Part shown: positions 8,783-17,691 of the stretch, one piece after another
How the letters are laid out: each line of letters starts with the position of its first letter
How positions within the stretch are numbered: position 1 is the stretch's first letter
DNA from: JBATTK01 sp049670505
GTDB lineage: Bacteria; Bacteroidota; Bacteroidia; Flavobacteriales; Flavobacteriaceae
Assembly (NCBI GenBank): GCA_049670505.1
Contig: JBATTK010000105.1
Coordinates: forward strand, 1 to 54,764
Direction of reading: 5' to 3'
DNA: 54,764 nucleotides
Notes under the pieces: generated by a model
Database searches by the model: none
What the model was told of the DNA's origin: nothing
Seen by the model: the letters and a program-made list of their open reading frames with translations, nothing else
Program-made: the position numbers and the translations under genes

Positions 8783-10582
8783 TTGAAATCGAAAGACCTA
8801 CTTTCACATTTATCCCTTTTGGAAGCTAAATTGAGTGATTTTTCCTTTGAAGAACTGACTTCCAATGAGGCATCCCTATTAAAAAAATCATTTTTATCCT
8901 TTAAGATAAATTTAGAGGAAAAAGTTCTTAGCGAGAAAGTTCCACTTTCTGTCCCACCTAACACTGGCTTCAGCAAAAAAATAGCCGATATCACGGATAA
9001 TAAAGTGGAAAAAATAGCAAGCCATCGGCCCCATGAGTCGGAGAGTAAGCTTATTGCCAACGTAAGCCACGAAATTAGAACACCTTTGAACGGAATTGTA
9101 GGGTTTACGAATCTTCTTAAGGAAAGTAAGCTTACGGAAGAACAACAGGGGCAAGTGGACGCCATTCAATCTGCTTCACATACATTAATGGATATTATTA
9201 ATGAGCTATTGGAGTATTCCAAACTATCCGCAGGACAGGAAAAATTGGAATCTGTGGACTTTAATTTTTTCAGTATGGTCAGCGATTTAATGTATCTCTG
9301 TAATACCCTTATTTTAAATAAGAATGTGGAATTAAAGGCAGATATAGATCCTAGTATCCCCGAAATACTGGTAGGCGATCCATCAAAACTATCGCAAATT
9401 CTACTCAATCTATTGGGCAATGCGATCAAGTTTGTCGAAAAAGGTAAGATTCATTTAAAGATTACCCGGAAAAAGAAAAAGGGAAGAAAGGTTTTGTTGG
9501 AATTTGAAATTTCGGACACAGGTATAGGTATTTCTGAAGTTGGCCTTAAGCATATTTTTGATCCTTTTAAACAAGCGGAATCGGATACTTTTTCCAAATA
9601 TGGAGGCTCCGGGCTTGGGCTGAGCATTGTAAAGCAGATCATTGGAAATTTAGGAGGTAACATAACGGTTTCCAGTACCCTGGGAACCGGGACAACGTTT
9701 AAGTTTCTGCTACCTTTTAAGGAGAGTGCTCATCATACCTTTCCCAAAAAAAAGAAAATCCCCTCGGCCACTGCCAACAAAAAAGAAATAGTCAAGGGTA
9801 TGCGCATCCTTGTCTTTGAAGATAATTTACTTAATCAAAAACTTATAGAGCAGCGATTGAAACTGTGGGAGTGTCCCGCATATATTACGGACAATGCCCT
9901 ATACGGCCTTGATTTTCTAGAAAATAACCGGATAGATTTGGTCCTAATGGATCTACGCATGCCCATGATGAATGGTTTTCAGGTGACCCAACGAATAAGA
10001 AGCAGTAAAAATGCACACGTAAACCAAATACCGATTATAGTCCTTACGGCGGATTTTACCATACAGGATAAGGAACAATGTAAGTTGTATGGTATCAACG
10101 ATTATATCTTAAAACCTTACAATCCGGATGAACTATTATTGAAAATAGTAAAAAACAAAAAAGACATGGATAGCATCTATACGGTAACATCGGCAACGAT
10201 AAATCCCGAAAACATGAAAGTAAATAACACTACCAAAATTAATCTCTCGCCCATATTGCAAGAATGTATGGGGGAAATGGAATTGTTGGAAGAGTTGATC
10301 CGTTTGTACAAACAAAATACGCTCGAATTTATAGGCAAGGCCAAACTACATATTGACAATGGGAATATTGGTGCATTGGAATTTGCCATACATAAGATCA
10401 AATCCGGACTGGCCATGTTGCAGACCTATAGTTTGCATACGATTGTTGAACAAATGGATCAAGTATGTAAAAACGATAAGGACATAAAGCATTTGAAGTT
10501 CCTTTACGGATGTTTTTTAGAAGAATATCCAATTGTTGAAAAGGCCATAGCGGATGAAGTCAAAAAATTGAATAAGAAGTAA
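8783..10582 (+). CDS. Soluble hybrid histidine kinase with receiver and Hpt domains
   Basis: This is a 599-residue phosphorelay protein. A 90-residue N-terminal part without recognised fold or membrane helix is followed by HisKA (ANVSHEIRTPLNG, phospho-acceptor H96) and HATPase_c (LLGNAIKFV, DTGIGI, GGSGLGLSI). A receiver domain follows (phospho-acceptor D390 in VLMDLRMPMMNG, Lys in ILKPY), then a C-terminal Hpt domain (H537 in AIHKIKSG). With no membrane segment it must sense a cytoplasmic signal or partner. The start is TTG, because the frame is closed by TAA at 8759 and the next ATG falls inside HisKA. The HEAT-like gene follows after 12 bp and is likely co-transcribed. Confidence 0.9.
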   Translation: MKSKDLLSHLSLLEAKLSDFSFEELTSNEASLLKKSFLSFKINLEEKVLSEKVPLSVPPNTGFSKKIADITDNKVEKIASHRPHESESKLIANVSHEIRTPLNGIVGFTNLLKESKLTEEQQGQVDAIQSASHTLMDIINELLEYSKLSAGQEKLESVDFNFFSMVSDLMYLCNTLILNKNVELKADIDPSIPEILVGDPSKLSQILLNLLGNAIKFVEKGKIHLKITRKKKKGRKVLLEFEISDTGIGISEVGLKHIFDPFKQAESDTFSKYGGSGLGLSIVKQIIGNLGGNITVSSTLGTGTTFKFLLPFKESAHHTFPKKKKIPSATANKKEIVKGMRILVFEDNLLNQKLIEQRLKLWECPAYITDNALYGLDFLENNRIDLVLMDLRMPMMNGFQVTQRIRSSKNAHVNQIPIIVLTADFTIQDKEQCKLYGINDYILKPYNPDELLLKIVKNKKDMDSIYTVTSATINPENMKVNNTTKINLSPILQECMGEMELLEELIRLYKQNTLEFIGKAKLHIDNGNIGALEFAIHKIKSGLAMLQTYSLHTIVEQMDQVCKNDKDIKHLKFLYGCFLEEYPIVEKAIADEVKKLNKK

Positions 10583-10594
10583 ATCAGGGGAACA

Positions 10595-11527
10595 ATGGAA
10601 AAGAAAGGACTTTTACTAGCGGAAAATGATGGATTATTGGACACCTTGGGCCAATCACTTTTACATGCAGAGGTGTATGGGGAAGAAGTAGTCAACATTT
10701 CCCTTAAAAAGTCCATGGAGGATATTATACAGGAATTCGATGGATTCCCCGAAACAGAATCCATAGCGGATGAGCTTATAGATTTTGATTTTTTGCCTTT
10801 GGTCATCGCTACGCCCCAGGAATCCGATACCGTTGTTTTGGAAGAGCGCCCGGACAGAATAATAGACAGAACGATACATGCAGCATCCATAAGCGAGGCT
10901 ACAAATAATGATACCGCATATTCATATTCCCAAAGCGTATTTAAGCCCTTGTACTTTGACAATGACTATTACAATAGGGTATTGTTATTGGATACTATTG
11001 GAGATGTTGGGGATAAACGGGAGATTCCACTTCTAAAGGAAATAATCGTAAAAGAAGAAAACACAGCTATTCGCACTAGTGCACTCGATATACTAAATGA
11101 AATATCCGGGAAGAATTATCGGTTTATAACGGAGGAGGCCGCTATTGTAGAAAACAAGGATTTTATGGATAGCAGTATTTTTAAGCGACTTTTTTGTGGA
11201 AGGGATACAAGCGTCAAATTAATGTTGTTAGATGAAATAGGGACATTGGGAGATACAAGGGAACTAGCATTTTTGAATACCTTGGTAAATCATTCCGATA
11301 AAAAAATAAGGGACAAAGCACGGAAGGTAAAAGTGCTTCTAGAAAAAAGATGCGAAGAAGAAGTTATAAAAAATACGACAACGCTATCGGAAAAAATAAA
11401 CGGACCACAAGATGAGACCGTCTATTCTAATGAAAATAGACCTCAGGATTCTTTTTTTGATAATCTATTTCCCCTACGCGTAAAAATCGTCCACATGTTC
11501 AATTACGTATTAAATCTCATGCTGTGA
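10595..11527 (+). CDS. Uncharacterised protein with two HEAT-like repeats
   Basis: I do not recognise a named family. The 310-residue acidic protein has two clearly related segments, about residues 126-149 and 208-231: RVLLLDTIGDVGDKREIPLL and KLMLLDEIGTLGDTRELAFL. Each is followed by a helix, as in HEAT/PBS-lyase-type repeats that act as binding scaffolds. There is no signal peptide. The C-terminus ends in a short hydrophobic stretch (VHMFNYVLNLML). It starts 12 bp after the hybrid kinase, so it may be a partner or output scaffold of that phosphorelay. That role is an inference from position. Confidence 0.75.
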   Translation: MEKKGLLLAENDGLLDTLGQSLLHAEVYGEEVVNISLKKSMEDIIQEFDGFPETESIADELIDFDFLPLVIATPQESDTVVLEERPDRIIDRTIHAASISEATNNDTAYSYSQSVFKPLYFDNDYYNRVLLLDTIGDVGDKREIPLLKEIIVKEENTAIRTSALDILNEISGKNYRFITEEAAIVENKDFMDSSIFKRLFCGRDTSVKLMLLDEIGTLGDTRELAFLNTLVNHSDKKIRDKARKVKVLLEKRCEEEVIKNTTTLSEKINGPQDETVYSNENRPQDSFFDNLFPLRVKIVHMFNYVLNLML

Positions 11528-11540
11528 TGAGTATGTTAGT

Positions 11541-11760
11541 ATTCAGTAAGCAGTAAGCAGTATTTCGTCCTTTATCTTTTTTCCTTTTTCCTTTGTTTTC
11601 AGAAAGTAGCGATGGTCGGCAGTTATGTTGTTTCCAGTATTCAGTTATCCAGTTTCCAGTGTCCAACTTCAAGTTTCTAGTTTCCAGTTTTTCGTCCTTT
11701 ATCTTTTTTCCTTTGTTTTCAGAAAATAGTGACGGTCGGCGGTCATATCGTTTCCAGTTA
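11541..11760. repeat. Degenerate CAGT-rich tract with an imperfect direct duplication
   Basis: The tract is built of short degenerate units (CAGTAAG, CAGTATT, CAGTTTC). A longer module beginning TTCGTCCTTTATCTTTTTTC occurs twice, at 11564 and 11691 (period about 127 bp). Each copy continues through TTTGTTTTCAGAAA and GGTCGGC to TTTCCAG. The reverse complement of the same module, AAAGGATAAAAGACGAAAGAC, is seen near 51212. It is noncoding. Confidence 0.75.
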
Positions 11761-11875
11761 TGAAGTTATCCAACGGCAAAGCCCACTCATTGTCACTGCC
11801 TACTAAATACTGCCAACCTATTTACCATCAGTGCAAGACATTTAATTTCCAAGAAACCGTTCAATATTTGCTAGT

Positions 11876-11962
11876 GTGCCTTCGATACGATCGTTTCACG
11901 ATCACTCAGGCACCCAAGTATGGTCATTGAGTAATTTTCGAATTGAAAATCGTATCGAAATG
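11876..11962. repeat. Two-hairpin REPIN-like element, copy B (full length)
   Basis: This 87-bp copy has the same orientation as copy A. Hairpin 1 is at 11876-11913, with a perfect inner stem GATCGT-TTC-ACGATC. Hairpin 2 is at 11925-11962. The flank TTTCCAAGAAAC and ATATTTG upstream (about 11845-11870) is shared with copy A, so the repeated unit is longer than the hairpins. Confidence 0.87.
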
Positions 11963-12085
11963 AAATAGCAGAAGGAATATATGAACGATGCCTTCGATAT
12001 AATGGGTTAAATTCTAGTCTGGATGGCCAACGCCCATAAAATTAACTTGGTTTACAACAAAAAACGGTAAATACACCACATTTTG

Positions 12086-12116
12086 TTGTCCCGGCGAAGT
12101 AGAATGGATAAGTTTA
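12086..12116 (+). promoter_or_regulatory. Candidate promoter of the microprotein pair
   Basis: TTG (12086-12088) is followed after 20 bp by TAAGTTTA (12109-12116). This is close to the Bacteroidota -33 TTG / -7 TAnnTTTG arrangement. It lies 53 bp ahead of the first microprotein start. The last base of the -7 box does not match. Confidence 0.35.
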
Positions 12117-12168
12117 CTATGTAATTATTGAATCCCAAATCTCAATATAACTTAAACCAAAGCTTACC

Positions 12169-12267
12169 ATGTTATACGATACCTACGGAGAGGAATACCT
12201 AACATTCCTTAAAGATTTAAATGAAATTTTAAGTTTAAACGAATTAGCTGAGCTAGACTATATTTAG
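12169..12267 (+). CDS. Microprotein 1 of a paralogous pair (32 aa)
   Basis: A 32-codon frame (ATG 12169, TAG 12265-12267) encodes an acidic, leucine-rich peptide: MLYDTYGEEY, then the core LTFLKDLNEIL, then SLNELAELDYI. I know no family for it. The case that it is real rests on the next short frame, which encodes a related peptide with the shared pattern YLxF[LI]xDLNEIL. The two lie in tandem between a promoter-like site and a strong terminator. It is probably one amphipathic helix. A role such as binding a larger partner is a guess. Confidence 0.6.
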   Translation: MLYDTYGEEYLTFLKDLNEILSLNELAELDYI

Positions 12268-12297
12268 TCTAGCCAGCTTTTTGTAAAACCAGCAATT

Positions 12298-12399
12298 ATG
12301 GCAAATCAAAACCGCGACAATACAGCTTATTTGAATTTCATTGAAGATTTGAATGAAATTCTGGTGGATTACAATATTAGCAAATTGAGCTATTCATAA
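12298..12399 (+). CDS. Microprotein 2 of a paralogous pair (33 aa)
   Basis: A 33-codon frame (ATG 12298, TAA 12397-12399) starts 30 bp after microprotein 1. Its sequence, MANQNRDNTAY then LNFIEDLNEIL then VDYNISKLSYS, aligns with microprotein 1 over YLxFxxDLNEIL. The nucleotide sequences differ at many codon positions while these residues are kept, which suggests selection on protein. The terminator at 12421 follows 21 bp later. The function is unknown. Confidence 0.6.
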   Translation: MANQNRDNTAYLNFIEDLNEILVDYNISKLSYS

Positions 12400-12420
12400 T
12401 CGTTATCCATACGTTAGATT

Positions 12421-12458
12421 AAAAAGGAGTCCTGGCCATACCGCTAGGATTCCTTTTT
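12421..12458. terminator. Bidirectional intrinsic terminator
   Basis: The stem runs from AAAAAGGAGTCCTGGC to GCTAGGATTCCTTTTT with loop CATACC. It is continuous apart from two G-T pairs, with an A-run on one side and a T-run on the other. It lies between the microprotein pair (+) and the 3' end of rpoD (-), and can end both transcripts. Confidence 0.85.
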
Positions 12459-12477
12459 AGTTGTTACAAACCCGTAG

Positions 12478-13341
12478 CTACCCTAAATACGCCTTTAAAA
12501 GTTTGCTTCTGGAGTTATGCCTTAATTTCCGTATGGCTTTCTCACGTATTTGCCGTACCCGCTCTCTTGTAAGATCAAAAGTCTGTCCTATTTCTGCAAG
12601 GGTCATAGACTGTTGGTCTCCAATACCGTAATACAACTTCACAACATCCGCTTCCCTTGGTGATAACGTTTCCAATGCTCTATTGATTTCCGTATTTAGG
12701 GACTGTCGCATCAAAATATTATCCGGTTTTGGAGATTCCCCTGAACGCAACACATCGTAAAGGTTGGAATCTTCGCCTTCGGTTAATGGGGCATCCATGG
12801 AAACATGACGCCCGGAATTCTTAAGGGACTGTTCTACCTCCGTTATGGTCATTTCCAATTCATTGGCTATTTCCTCCGCAGATGGAGGTCGTTCATGTGC
12901 CTGTTCCAAATAGGAAAACGTCTTTTTAATTTTATTGATGGAACCGATCTTATTCAATGGTAAGCGTACAACGCGCGATTGTTCCGCCAATGCCTGCAAA
13001 ATGGATTGGCGTATCCACCAAACGGCATACGAAATAAACTTAAACCCCCTGGTCTCATCAAAACGTTTGGCAGCCTTCACAAGGCCAACATTCCCTTCGT
13101 TGATCAAATCCGGTAAATTCAGTCCCTGATTCTGATATTGTTTTGCGACAGATACTACGAACCTTAAATTGGCATTGGTCAATTTTTCCAAAGCGGCTTG
13201 ATCACCATCACGTATTTTTTGCGCCAATTCAACTTCTTCATTGGCCGTAATCAATTCTATTTTACTGATATCCTGTAGGTACTTATCCAACGATTTTGAC
13301 TCCCTGTTCGTTACCTGTTTGATAATCTTTAGCTGCCTCAT
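12478..13341 (-). CDS. rpoD: Primary RNA polymerase sigma factor (RpoD/SigA)
   Basis: This 287-residue sigma-70 factor has the short form normal for the primary sigma factor of Bacteroidota, which lacks the large region 1.1. Visible regions are 1.2 (SLDKYLQDISKIELIT), 2.1-2.4 (NLRFVVSVAKQYQNQGL, DLINEGNVGLVKAAKRFD, FISYAVWWIRQSI), 3 (RPPSAEEIANELEM) and 4.2 with its helix-turn-helix (MTLAEIGQTFDLTRERVRQI). It directs recognition of housekeeping promoters (TAnnTTTG/TTG). The start ATG fits the conserved MRQLKI N-terminus. It is monocistronic, with the terminator at 12421-12458 just downstream. Confidence 0.96.
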   Translation of the reverse strand: MRQLKIIKQVTNRESKSLDKYLQDISKIELITANEEVELAQKIRDGDQAALEKLTNANLRFVVSVAKQYQNQGLNLPDLINEGNVGLVKAAKRFDETRGFKFISYAVWWIRQSILQALAEQSRVVRLPLNKIGSINKIKKTFSYLEQAHERPPSAEEIANELEMTITEVEQSLKNSGRHVSMDAPLTEGEDSNLYDVLRSGESPKPDNILMRQSLNTEINRALETLSPREADVVKLYYGIGDQQSMTLAEIGQTFDLTRERVRQIREKAIRKLRHNSRSKLLKAYLG

Positions 13342-13577
13342 ATATACTGTATGCTGTTTTAGATGTTACGTAAACTCTCATTATACATTTTTATAACGTA
13401 TTATCCTAATAACAAAGGATATTATTATACCGATTTTATAAAGAAGAAACTGTTTTTTAAAATGACCGGTATATTTTGTACCTACTATGGATTACTTATC
13501 CTATTTTTGACATTGGGCCATACCCTAAAATCCAAAAGGCCCTTATTAGTTTTTGAAACGGAAAACCTATATCGATT

Positions 13578-14087
13578 ATGAGTAAGAGGGCGTTGACAAG
13601 TTATTTGGCCGGACTTGGAAAAAAAGAACTAGAGGAACAATTACTAGATTTATACCTCCGTTTTCCTTTGGTAAAGGAGTATTATGATTTTGTTTTTAAT
13701 CCCAAGGAAGACAAGCTTGTCCAGGATGCCAAAATCAAAATTTCAAATGAATACTTTCCGATAAAAAGAAAAAGACCGAAAGCAAGACGATCGGTGGCCC
13801 AAAAATTCATTAAACATTTCATCAAATTGGGGGTGGACCCCCACTTGGTCGCTGACATAATGTTATACAATTTGGAGATTGCTCAATCTTTTTCCGAAGA
13901 AAAAAATGTGCCGGACGCCTTCTATAAAAGTATGCTGAACTCATTTTCCGAGGCTGTACACTATATTTCCGTAAACGCAATGGTACCTGATTTCAAGGAA
14001 CGTATCGTTTCTATTTATCAAATTACCCAAGAACGGCAATGGTTGTTCAACGAGGGTTTTTCCCGTGCGTTGGACATTTTGGATTGA
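13578..14087 (+). CDS. DUF6155 family protein
   Basis: This 169-residue helical cytoplasmic protein begins MSKRALTSYLAGLGKKELEE and continues LLDLYLRFPLVKEYYDFVFN, the pattern of the DUF6155 family common in Bacteroidota. A basic central segment (FPIKRKRPKARRSVAQKFIK) may bind nucleic acid or acidic partners. No function is known. It is 63 bp ahead of the helicase gene on the same strand, with no terminator seen between them. Confidence 0.8.
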   Translation: MSKRALTSYLAGLGKKELEEQLLDLYLRFPLVKEYYDFVFNPKEDKLVQDAKIKISNEYFPIKRKRPKARRSVAQKFIKHFIKLGVDPHLVADIMLYNLEIAQSFSEEKNVPDAFYKSMLNSFSEAVHYISVNAMVPDFKERIVSIYQITQERQWLFNEGFSRALDILD

Positions 14088-14150
14088 AAAGAAAGTTAAA
14101 ATATAGATTTCACCTATAATATTTCTTTTAAGGATAAAAAACTTCTAGTT

Positions 14151-15731
14151 TTGCAAAATTGGACTCTCAACAAACGTCCCATTCAAAAAAATAGTAGTAT
14201 CAAAAACTCACCTACACCTTTGGAAGTACAGACCAACAAAAAGCAAAAGACGCTCTACAATTATCAATTGGAGGACCTGAATACTATTTTTAAGTATTTT
14301 GAAGAATCTCCGAGCGATAGTAACCTGCTCTATCAGTTGCCTACGGGAGGTGGTAAAACAGTCGTATTTTCGGAGATAGCCCGGAGATATATCAATGAGA
14401 CCCAAAAAAAGGTCGTGGTCCTTACCCACAGGATAGAATTGAGTTCCCAGACGTCTAAAATGCTTCATGGTTTTGGGGTACATAACAAAATTATCAGTAG
14501 CGATGTAAAGGAATTACGCGATCAGGACGATTATATGTGCTTTGTTGCCATGGTGGAAACCCTTAACAATAGACTACAGGAAGATAAAATAGAAATTAAT
14601 AATATAGGGTTGGTAATTATTGACGAGGCCCATTATAACTCCTTTAGAAAGCTCTTTAAATATTTTGAGAAATCCATTATTCTTGGGGTTACCGCCACCC
14701 CGTTGAGCTCCAACATTAAGCTGCCCATGAAGGACAACTATCAAAAATTGATCGTTGGCGAATCTATTTCCTCCCTGATAAAGAAAAAGTTCTTGGCCAA
14801 AGCCAATATGTTCAATCACGACGTGAGCTTAAAAAGCCTAAAGCTTGGAATTAATGGTGATTATACCGTTAAATCTTCCGATGAACTGTATGGGAACCAA
14901 AACATGTTAAGCAAGTTGTTGGGAGCTTATGAGGAAGTGGCCAAAGGCACAAAGACATTGATATTTAACAATGGAATAAACACCTCTAGATACGTTTACG
15001 AGACTTTTAAAAAAGCCGGGTACAACATTAGGCACCTGGACAATAAAAATAATGCTTCCGAACGTAAAGAGATATTACAATGGTTTTCGGAGACCCCTGA
15101 TGCCATCTTGACTTCGGTCAGTATCTTAACAACTGGTTTTGACGAACCTACGGTGGAGACCATTATGCTGAACAGGGCTACCAAATCCCTAACACTCTAC
15201 TTTCAAATGATAGGTAGGGGGTCGCGAATCCTACCTCATAAAAGTGAATTTACCGTTTTGGACCTTGGGAATAATGTTGCCAGGTTCGGAATGTGGGACG
15301 CTCCCGTAGATTGGCAAGAAATATTTCACTTCCCGGATTTTTATTTGGAGAACATAAAGAATGATGAGGATATTGAAAGGGAATTTGTTTATGAGATGCC
15401 ACAAGAGCTCAAGGCACAGTTCAATAAATCGGAGTCCGTAGCATTTGATATCAAGGAAGAATACAAAAAAGTGTTTGCCCAAGGTCTTAAATCCAAAACG
15501 GTATTGGAGCGCAGTATAGAACAGCATGCCCAAATCTGTGTAGAAAACAGTGAGGACGTTTTTGATGCCCGTATCCTGGCAAAGCAGCTTAAGGAAGAAA
15601 TCGCTTATCGGGTACGTCAATACTCCTATTGTATTATGAACAATACCAAGAACTATAAGGAATGGTTGGAAGAGGACTATGAACGTAAACTTCGCTTGAG
15701 CATTTCCCAAAAGTTTGCGGCTAAATTGTAA
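14151..15731 (+). CDS. DEAD/DEAH-box superfamily 2 helicase
   Basis: This 526-residue SF2 helicase has motif I QLPTGGGKTVVFSE, motif Ia VLTHRIEL, motif II VIIDEAHYNS (DEAH), motif III GVTATPLSS and motif IV region KTLIFNNGI. It also has motif V SILTTGFDEP and motif VI YFQMIGRGSRIL. The layout resembles the XPB/SSL2 or type III restriction-like ATPases. The C-terminal 130 residues are charged and unassigned. The start used is TTG at 14151, because the frame is closed upstream by TAA at 14097 and no ATG precedes motif I. It is coupled to the glycosyltransferase by a TAATG overlap at 15731. Its substrate (DNA or RNA) is unknown. Confidence 0.88.
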   Translation: MQNWTLNKRPIQKNSSIKNSPTPLEVQTNKKQKTLYNYQLEDLNTIFKYFEESPSDSNLLYQLPTGGGKTVVFSEIARRYINETQKKVVVLTHRIELSSQTSKMLHGFGVHNKIISSDVKELRDQDDYMCFVAMVETLNNRLQEDKIEINNIGLVIIDEAHYNSFRKLFKYFEKSIILGVTATPLSSNIKLPMKDNYQKLIVGESISSLIKKKFLAKANMFNHDVSLKSLKLGINGDYTVKSSDELYGNQNMLSKLLGAYEEVAKGTKTLIFNNGINTSRYVYETFKKAGYNIRHLDNKNNASERKEILQWFSETPDAILTSVSILTTGFDEPTVETIMLNRATKSLTLYFQMIGRGSRILPHKSEFTVLDLGNNVARFGMWDAPVDWQEIFHFPDFYLENIKNDEDIEREFVYEMPQELKAQFNKSESVAFDIKEEYKKVFAQGLKSKTVLERSIEQHAQICVENSEDVFDARILAKQLKEEIAYRVRQYSYCIMNNTKNYKEWLEEDYERKLRLSISQKFAAKL

Positions 15732-16987
15732 TGTTGGCAGAAGAAACTTCTATAAAAAAGATACTGATTATAGGTTTTGTTTGGCCAGAACCCAATTCCA
15801 CTGCGGCCGGTAGTAGAATGCTACAGCTCATCCATTTTTTTATTCAAGAGGGATATCAAGTTACCTTTGCCAGTACTGCAATAGAAACGGAATTCACAAT
15901 GGATTTAACCGAACTAGGAGTCTCAAAGGCGGCTATCCGTTTAAATCATTCAAGTTTTGATACGTTTATCAAAAAATTAGCCCCGGAAATTGTTTTGTTC
16001 GACAGATTCATGGTAGAAGAGCAATTTGGTTGGCGTGTGGCCCAACATGCCCCAAAGGCCCTACGCATATTGGATACCGAAGACCTTCATTCCATTCGAT
16101 TCGTTAGGGAAGCCACCTTTAAGGCCAACCAACCCTTTTCAATGGGGGCCTGGTTAAAGAGCGATATGACCAAAAGGGAAATAGCCAGTATCTATAGATC
16201 AGATCTTTCCTTGATTATTTCTTCCTATGAAATGGAACTTCTACAGCGGGTGCTCCGGATGGATGAAAAGTTGATCGTACACCTCCCTTTTCTTTTAGAT
16301 CGTATTGAGGAGGTAACCCCTAAGCAATGGTTACCCTTTGAAGAAAGAAAGGATTTTGTTTGCATAGGCAGCGGAAAACATACACCTAATAATGATGCCG
16401 TACATTGGCTAAAAACCGAGATATGGCCACTAATACGGGCTCAGCTGCCAAAGACCAATTTATACATCTATGGATCTTATCTGCCGGATAACATTAAAAA
16501 GTTGCACGCACCCAAAGCAGGGTTTTATGTTATGGGCAGGGCCCAAGATTCCGGACAGGTTCTGGGTAGTGCCAAGGTAAGCTTGGCCCCGTTGCGCTTT
16601 GGGGCGGGAATAAAGGGGAAACTAGTGGAATCTATGTTATGCGGAACTCCCAATGTGACTACCAGTATCGGAGCGGAAGGGATGTGCGGACCTTTACATT
16701 GGAACGGGAAAATCGCCAATACCCCCGAAACGTTCGCCAAGGCGGCGGTAGACCTTTACAAGGACAACTTTCAATGGGAGCATGCGAGACAAAACGGGAT
16801 AGTAATCATCAATGAATGGTATGATAAGGACTTCTTGATCAAAAGATTAGCTACAAAAATGGAAACCTTAACGCATACTTTGGAAGCACATCGAACCCAA
16901 AACTTTATCGGTTCCATGCTACAACACCATACCATGGCCGGCACCAAATATATGGCGAAATGGATCGAGGCCAAGAATAGGGAATAG
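15731..16987 (+). CDS. Glycosyltransferase, GT-B fold (family 4-like)
   Basis: This 418-residue protein has a Rossmann-type start (KKILIIGFVWPEPNSTAAGSRML) and a C-terminal donor-binding half. That half contains FVCIGSGKHTPNNDAVHWL, YGSYLP, APLRFGAGIKGKLVESMLCGTPNVTTSIGAEGM, the last being the conserved nucleotide-sugar site. It has no membrane helices. The ATG overlaps the stop of the helicase gene by one base, so translation is probably coupled. That partnership is unusual and gives no clear functional hint. Donor and acceptor are unknown. Confidence 0.87.
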   Translation: MLAEETSIKKILIIGFVWPEPNSTAAGSRMLQLIHFFIQEGYQVTFASTAIETEFTMDLTELGVSKAAIRLNHSSFDTFIKKLAPEIVLFDRFMVEEQFGWRVAQHAPKALRILDTEDLHSIRFVREATFKANQPFSMGAWLKSDMTKREIASIYRSDLSLIISSYEMELLQRVLRMDEKLIVHLPFLLDRIEEVTPKQWLPFEERKDFVCIGSGKHTPNNDAVHWLKTEIWPLIRAQLPKTNLYIYGSYLPDNIKKLHAPKAGFYVMGRAQDSGQVLGSAKVSLAPLRFGAGIKGKLVESMLCGTPNVTTSIGAEGMCGPLHWNGKIANTPETFAKAAVDLYKDNFQWEHARQNGIVIINEWYDKDFLIKRLATKMETLTHTLEAHRTQNFIGSMLQHHTMAGTKYMAKWIEAKNRE

Positions 16988-17205
16988 CGAAGGTTTCGTT
17001 ATCGAACTGGCTAAAAATCGTCTCTTGCTAAAGGAAGATATGGATTTTTAGTTCCTGTTAGCGTATCTTTTGTGCGCATTAAATAAATTATCCCGATAAA
17101 ATTTAAGACTCTAACATGCACATTTTTTTGCATGAATCAAAAAGAATATAAAAACCAACAAGATACTAACCCCTCTCTATCTTCTTTGAGTATTGGTGTT
17201 TCAAT

Positions 17206-17631
17206 CTACTCAATCATTCGTTCTTTTTCACAAGTGTCGCACTTGTAATGATAAAATTGTACCGTTCCTTCACATGATTTACATTGCCATCTTTTTTTTT
17301 GAAATTCAAGGAAATCGTCTAACCCCATAGTTTTTAATTTTGCAATAACAGCGGGAGTTTCATGTCTATAAGTATATTTGGGATCGTCAGGATGAGAGTT
17401 AATAAATTTCTTTTTAATTTTCTTGCAAGGATACTGATTACATTCTATACAAAAATCAAGACCTTTTTCCTCGTAGCAACAAATTCTAATTTCACAACTG
17501 AACTTACTTTGTCTTTTCTGATTTCTGTCTTCTGAAGCACATCCCTTACAAGTCTTATTAAATGATGGACATGCACCACAATAAACTCCACATGGGGCTA
17601 ATTCATTTATTCTAATTTTCTCAGGTTTCAT
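17206..17631 (-). CDS. DUF3795 cysteine-rich protein
   Basis: The ATG at 17631 starts MKPEKIRINELAPCGVYCGACPSF, which is the usual start of DUF3795 proteins. An ATG at 17691 would add 20 residues that do not fit. The 141-residue product is rich in Cys (CGVYCGAC, CKGC, CEIRICC, CIECNQYPCKKI, CKSCEG, CDTC) and probably binds zinc or an iron-sulfur cluster. It is cytoplasmic with unknown function. Its base composition is more AT-rich than its neighbours and it stands alone. Confidence 0.82.
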   Translation of the reverse strand: MKPEKIRINELAPCGVYCGACPSFNKTCKGCASEDRNQKRQSKFSCEIRICCYEEKGLDFCIECNQYPCKKIKKKFINSHPDDPKYTYRHETPAVIAKLKTMGLDDFLEFQKKRWQCKSCEGTVQFYHYKCDTCEKERMIE

Positions 17632-17691
17632 AATCTTTGTATTGTTTCCATTGCATGTGTACATCGGTTGCGTACTTGGCCAAATTTCCAA

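Noticed and set aside
13363..13581. 72-residue open frame with a hydrophobic stretch between rpoD and the DUF6155 gene
   Set aside because: It lies in the AT-rich promoter region of rpoD. The sequence is rich in Tyr, Phe and Lys as expected from AT-rich noncoding DNA, and the DUF6155 start overlaps its end.
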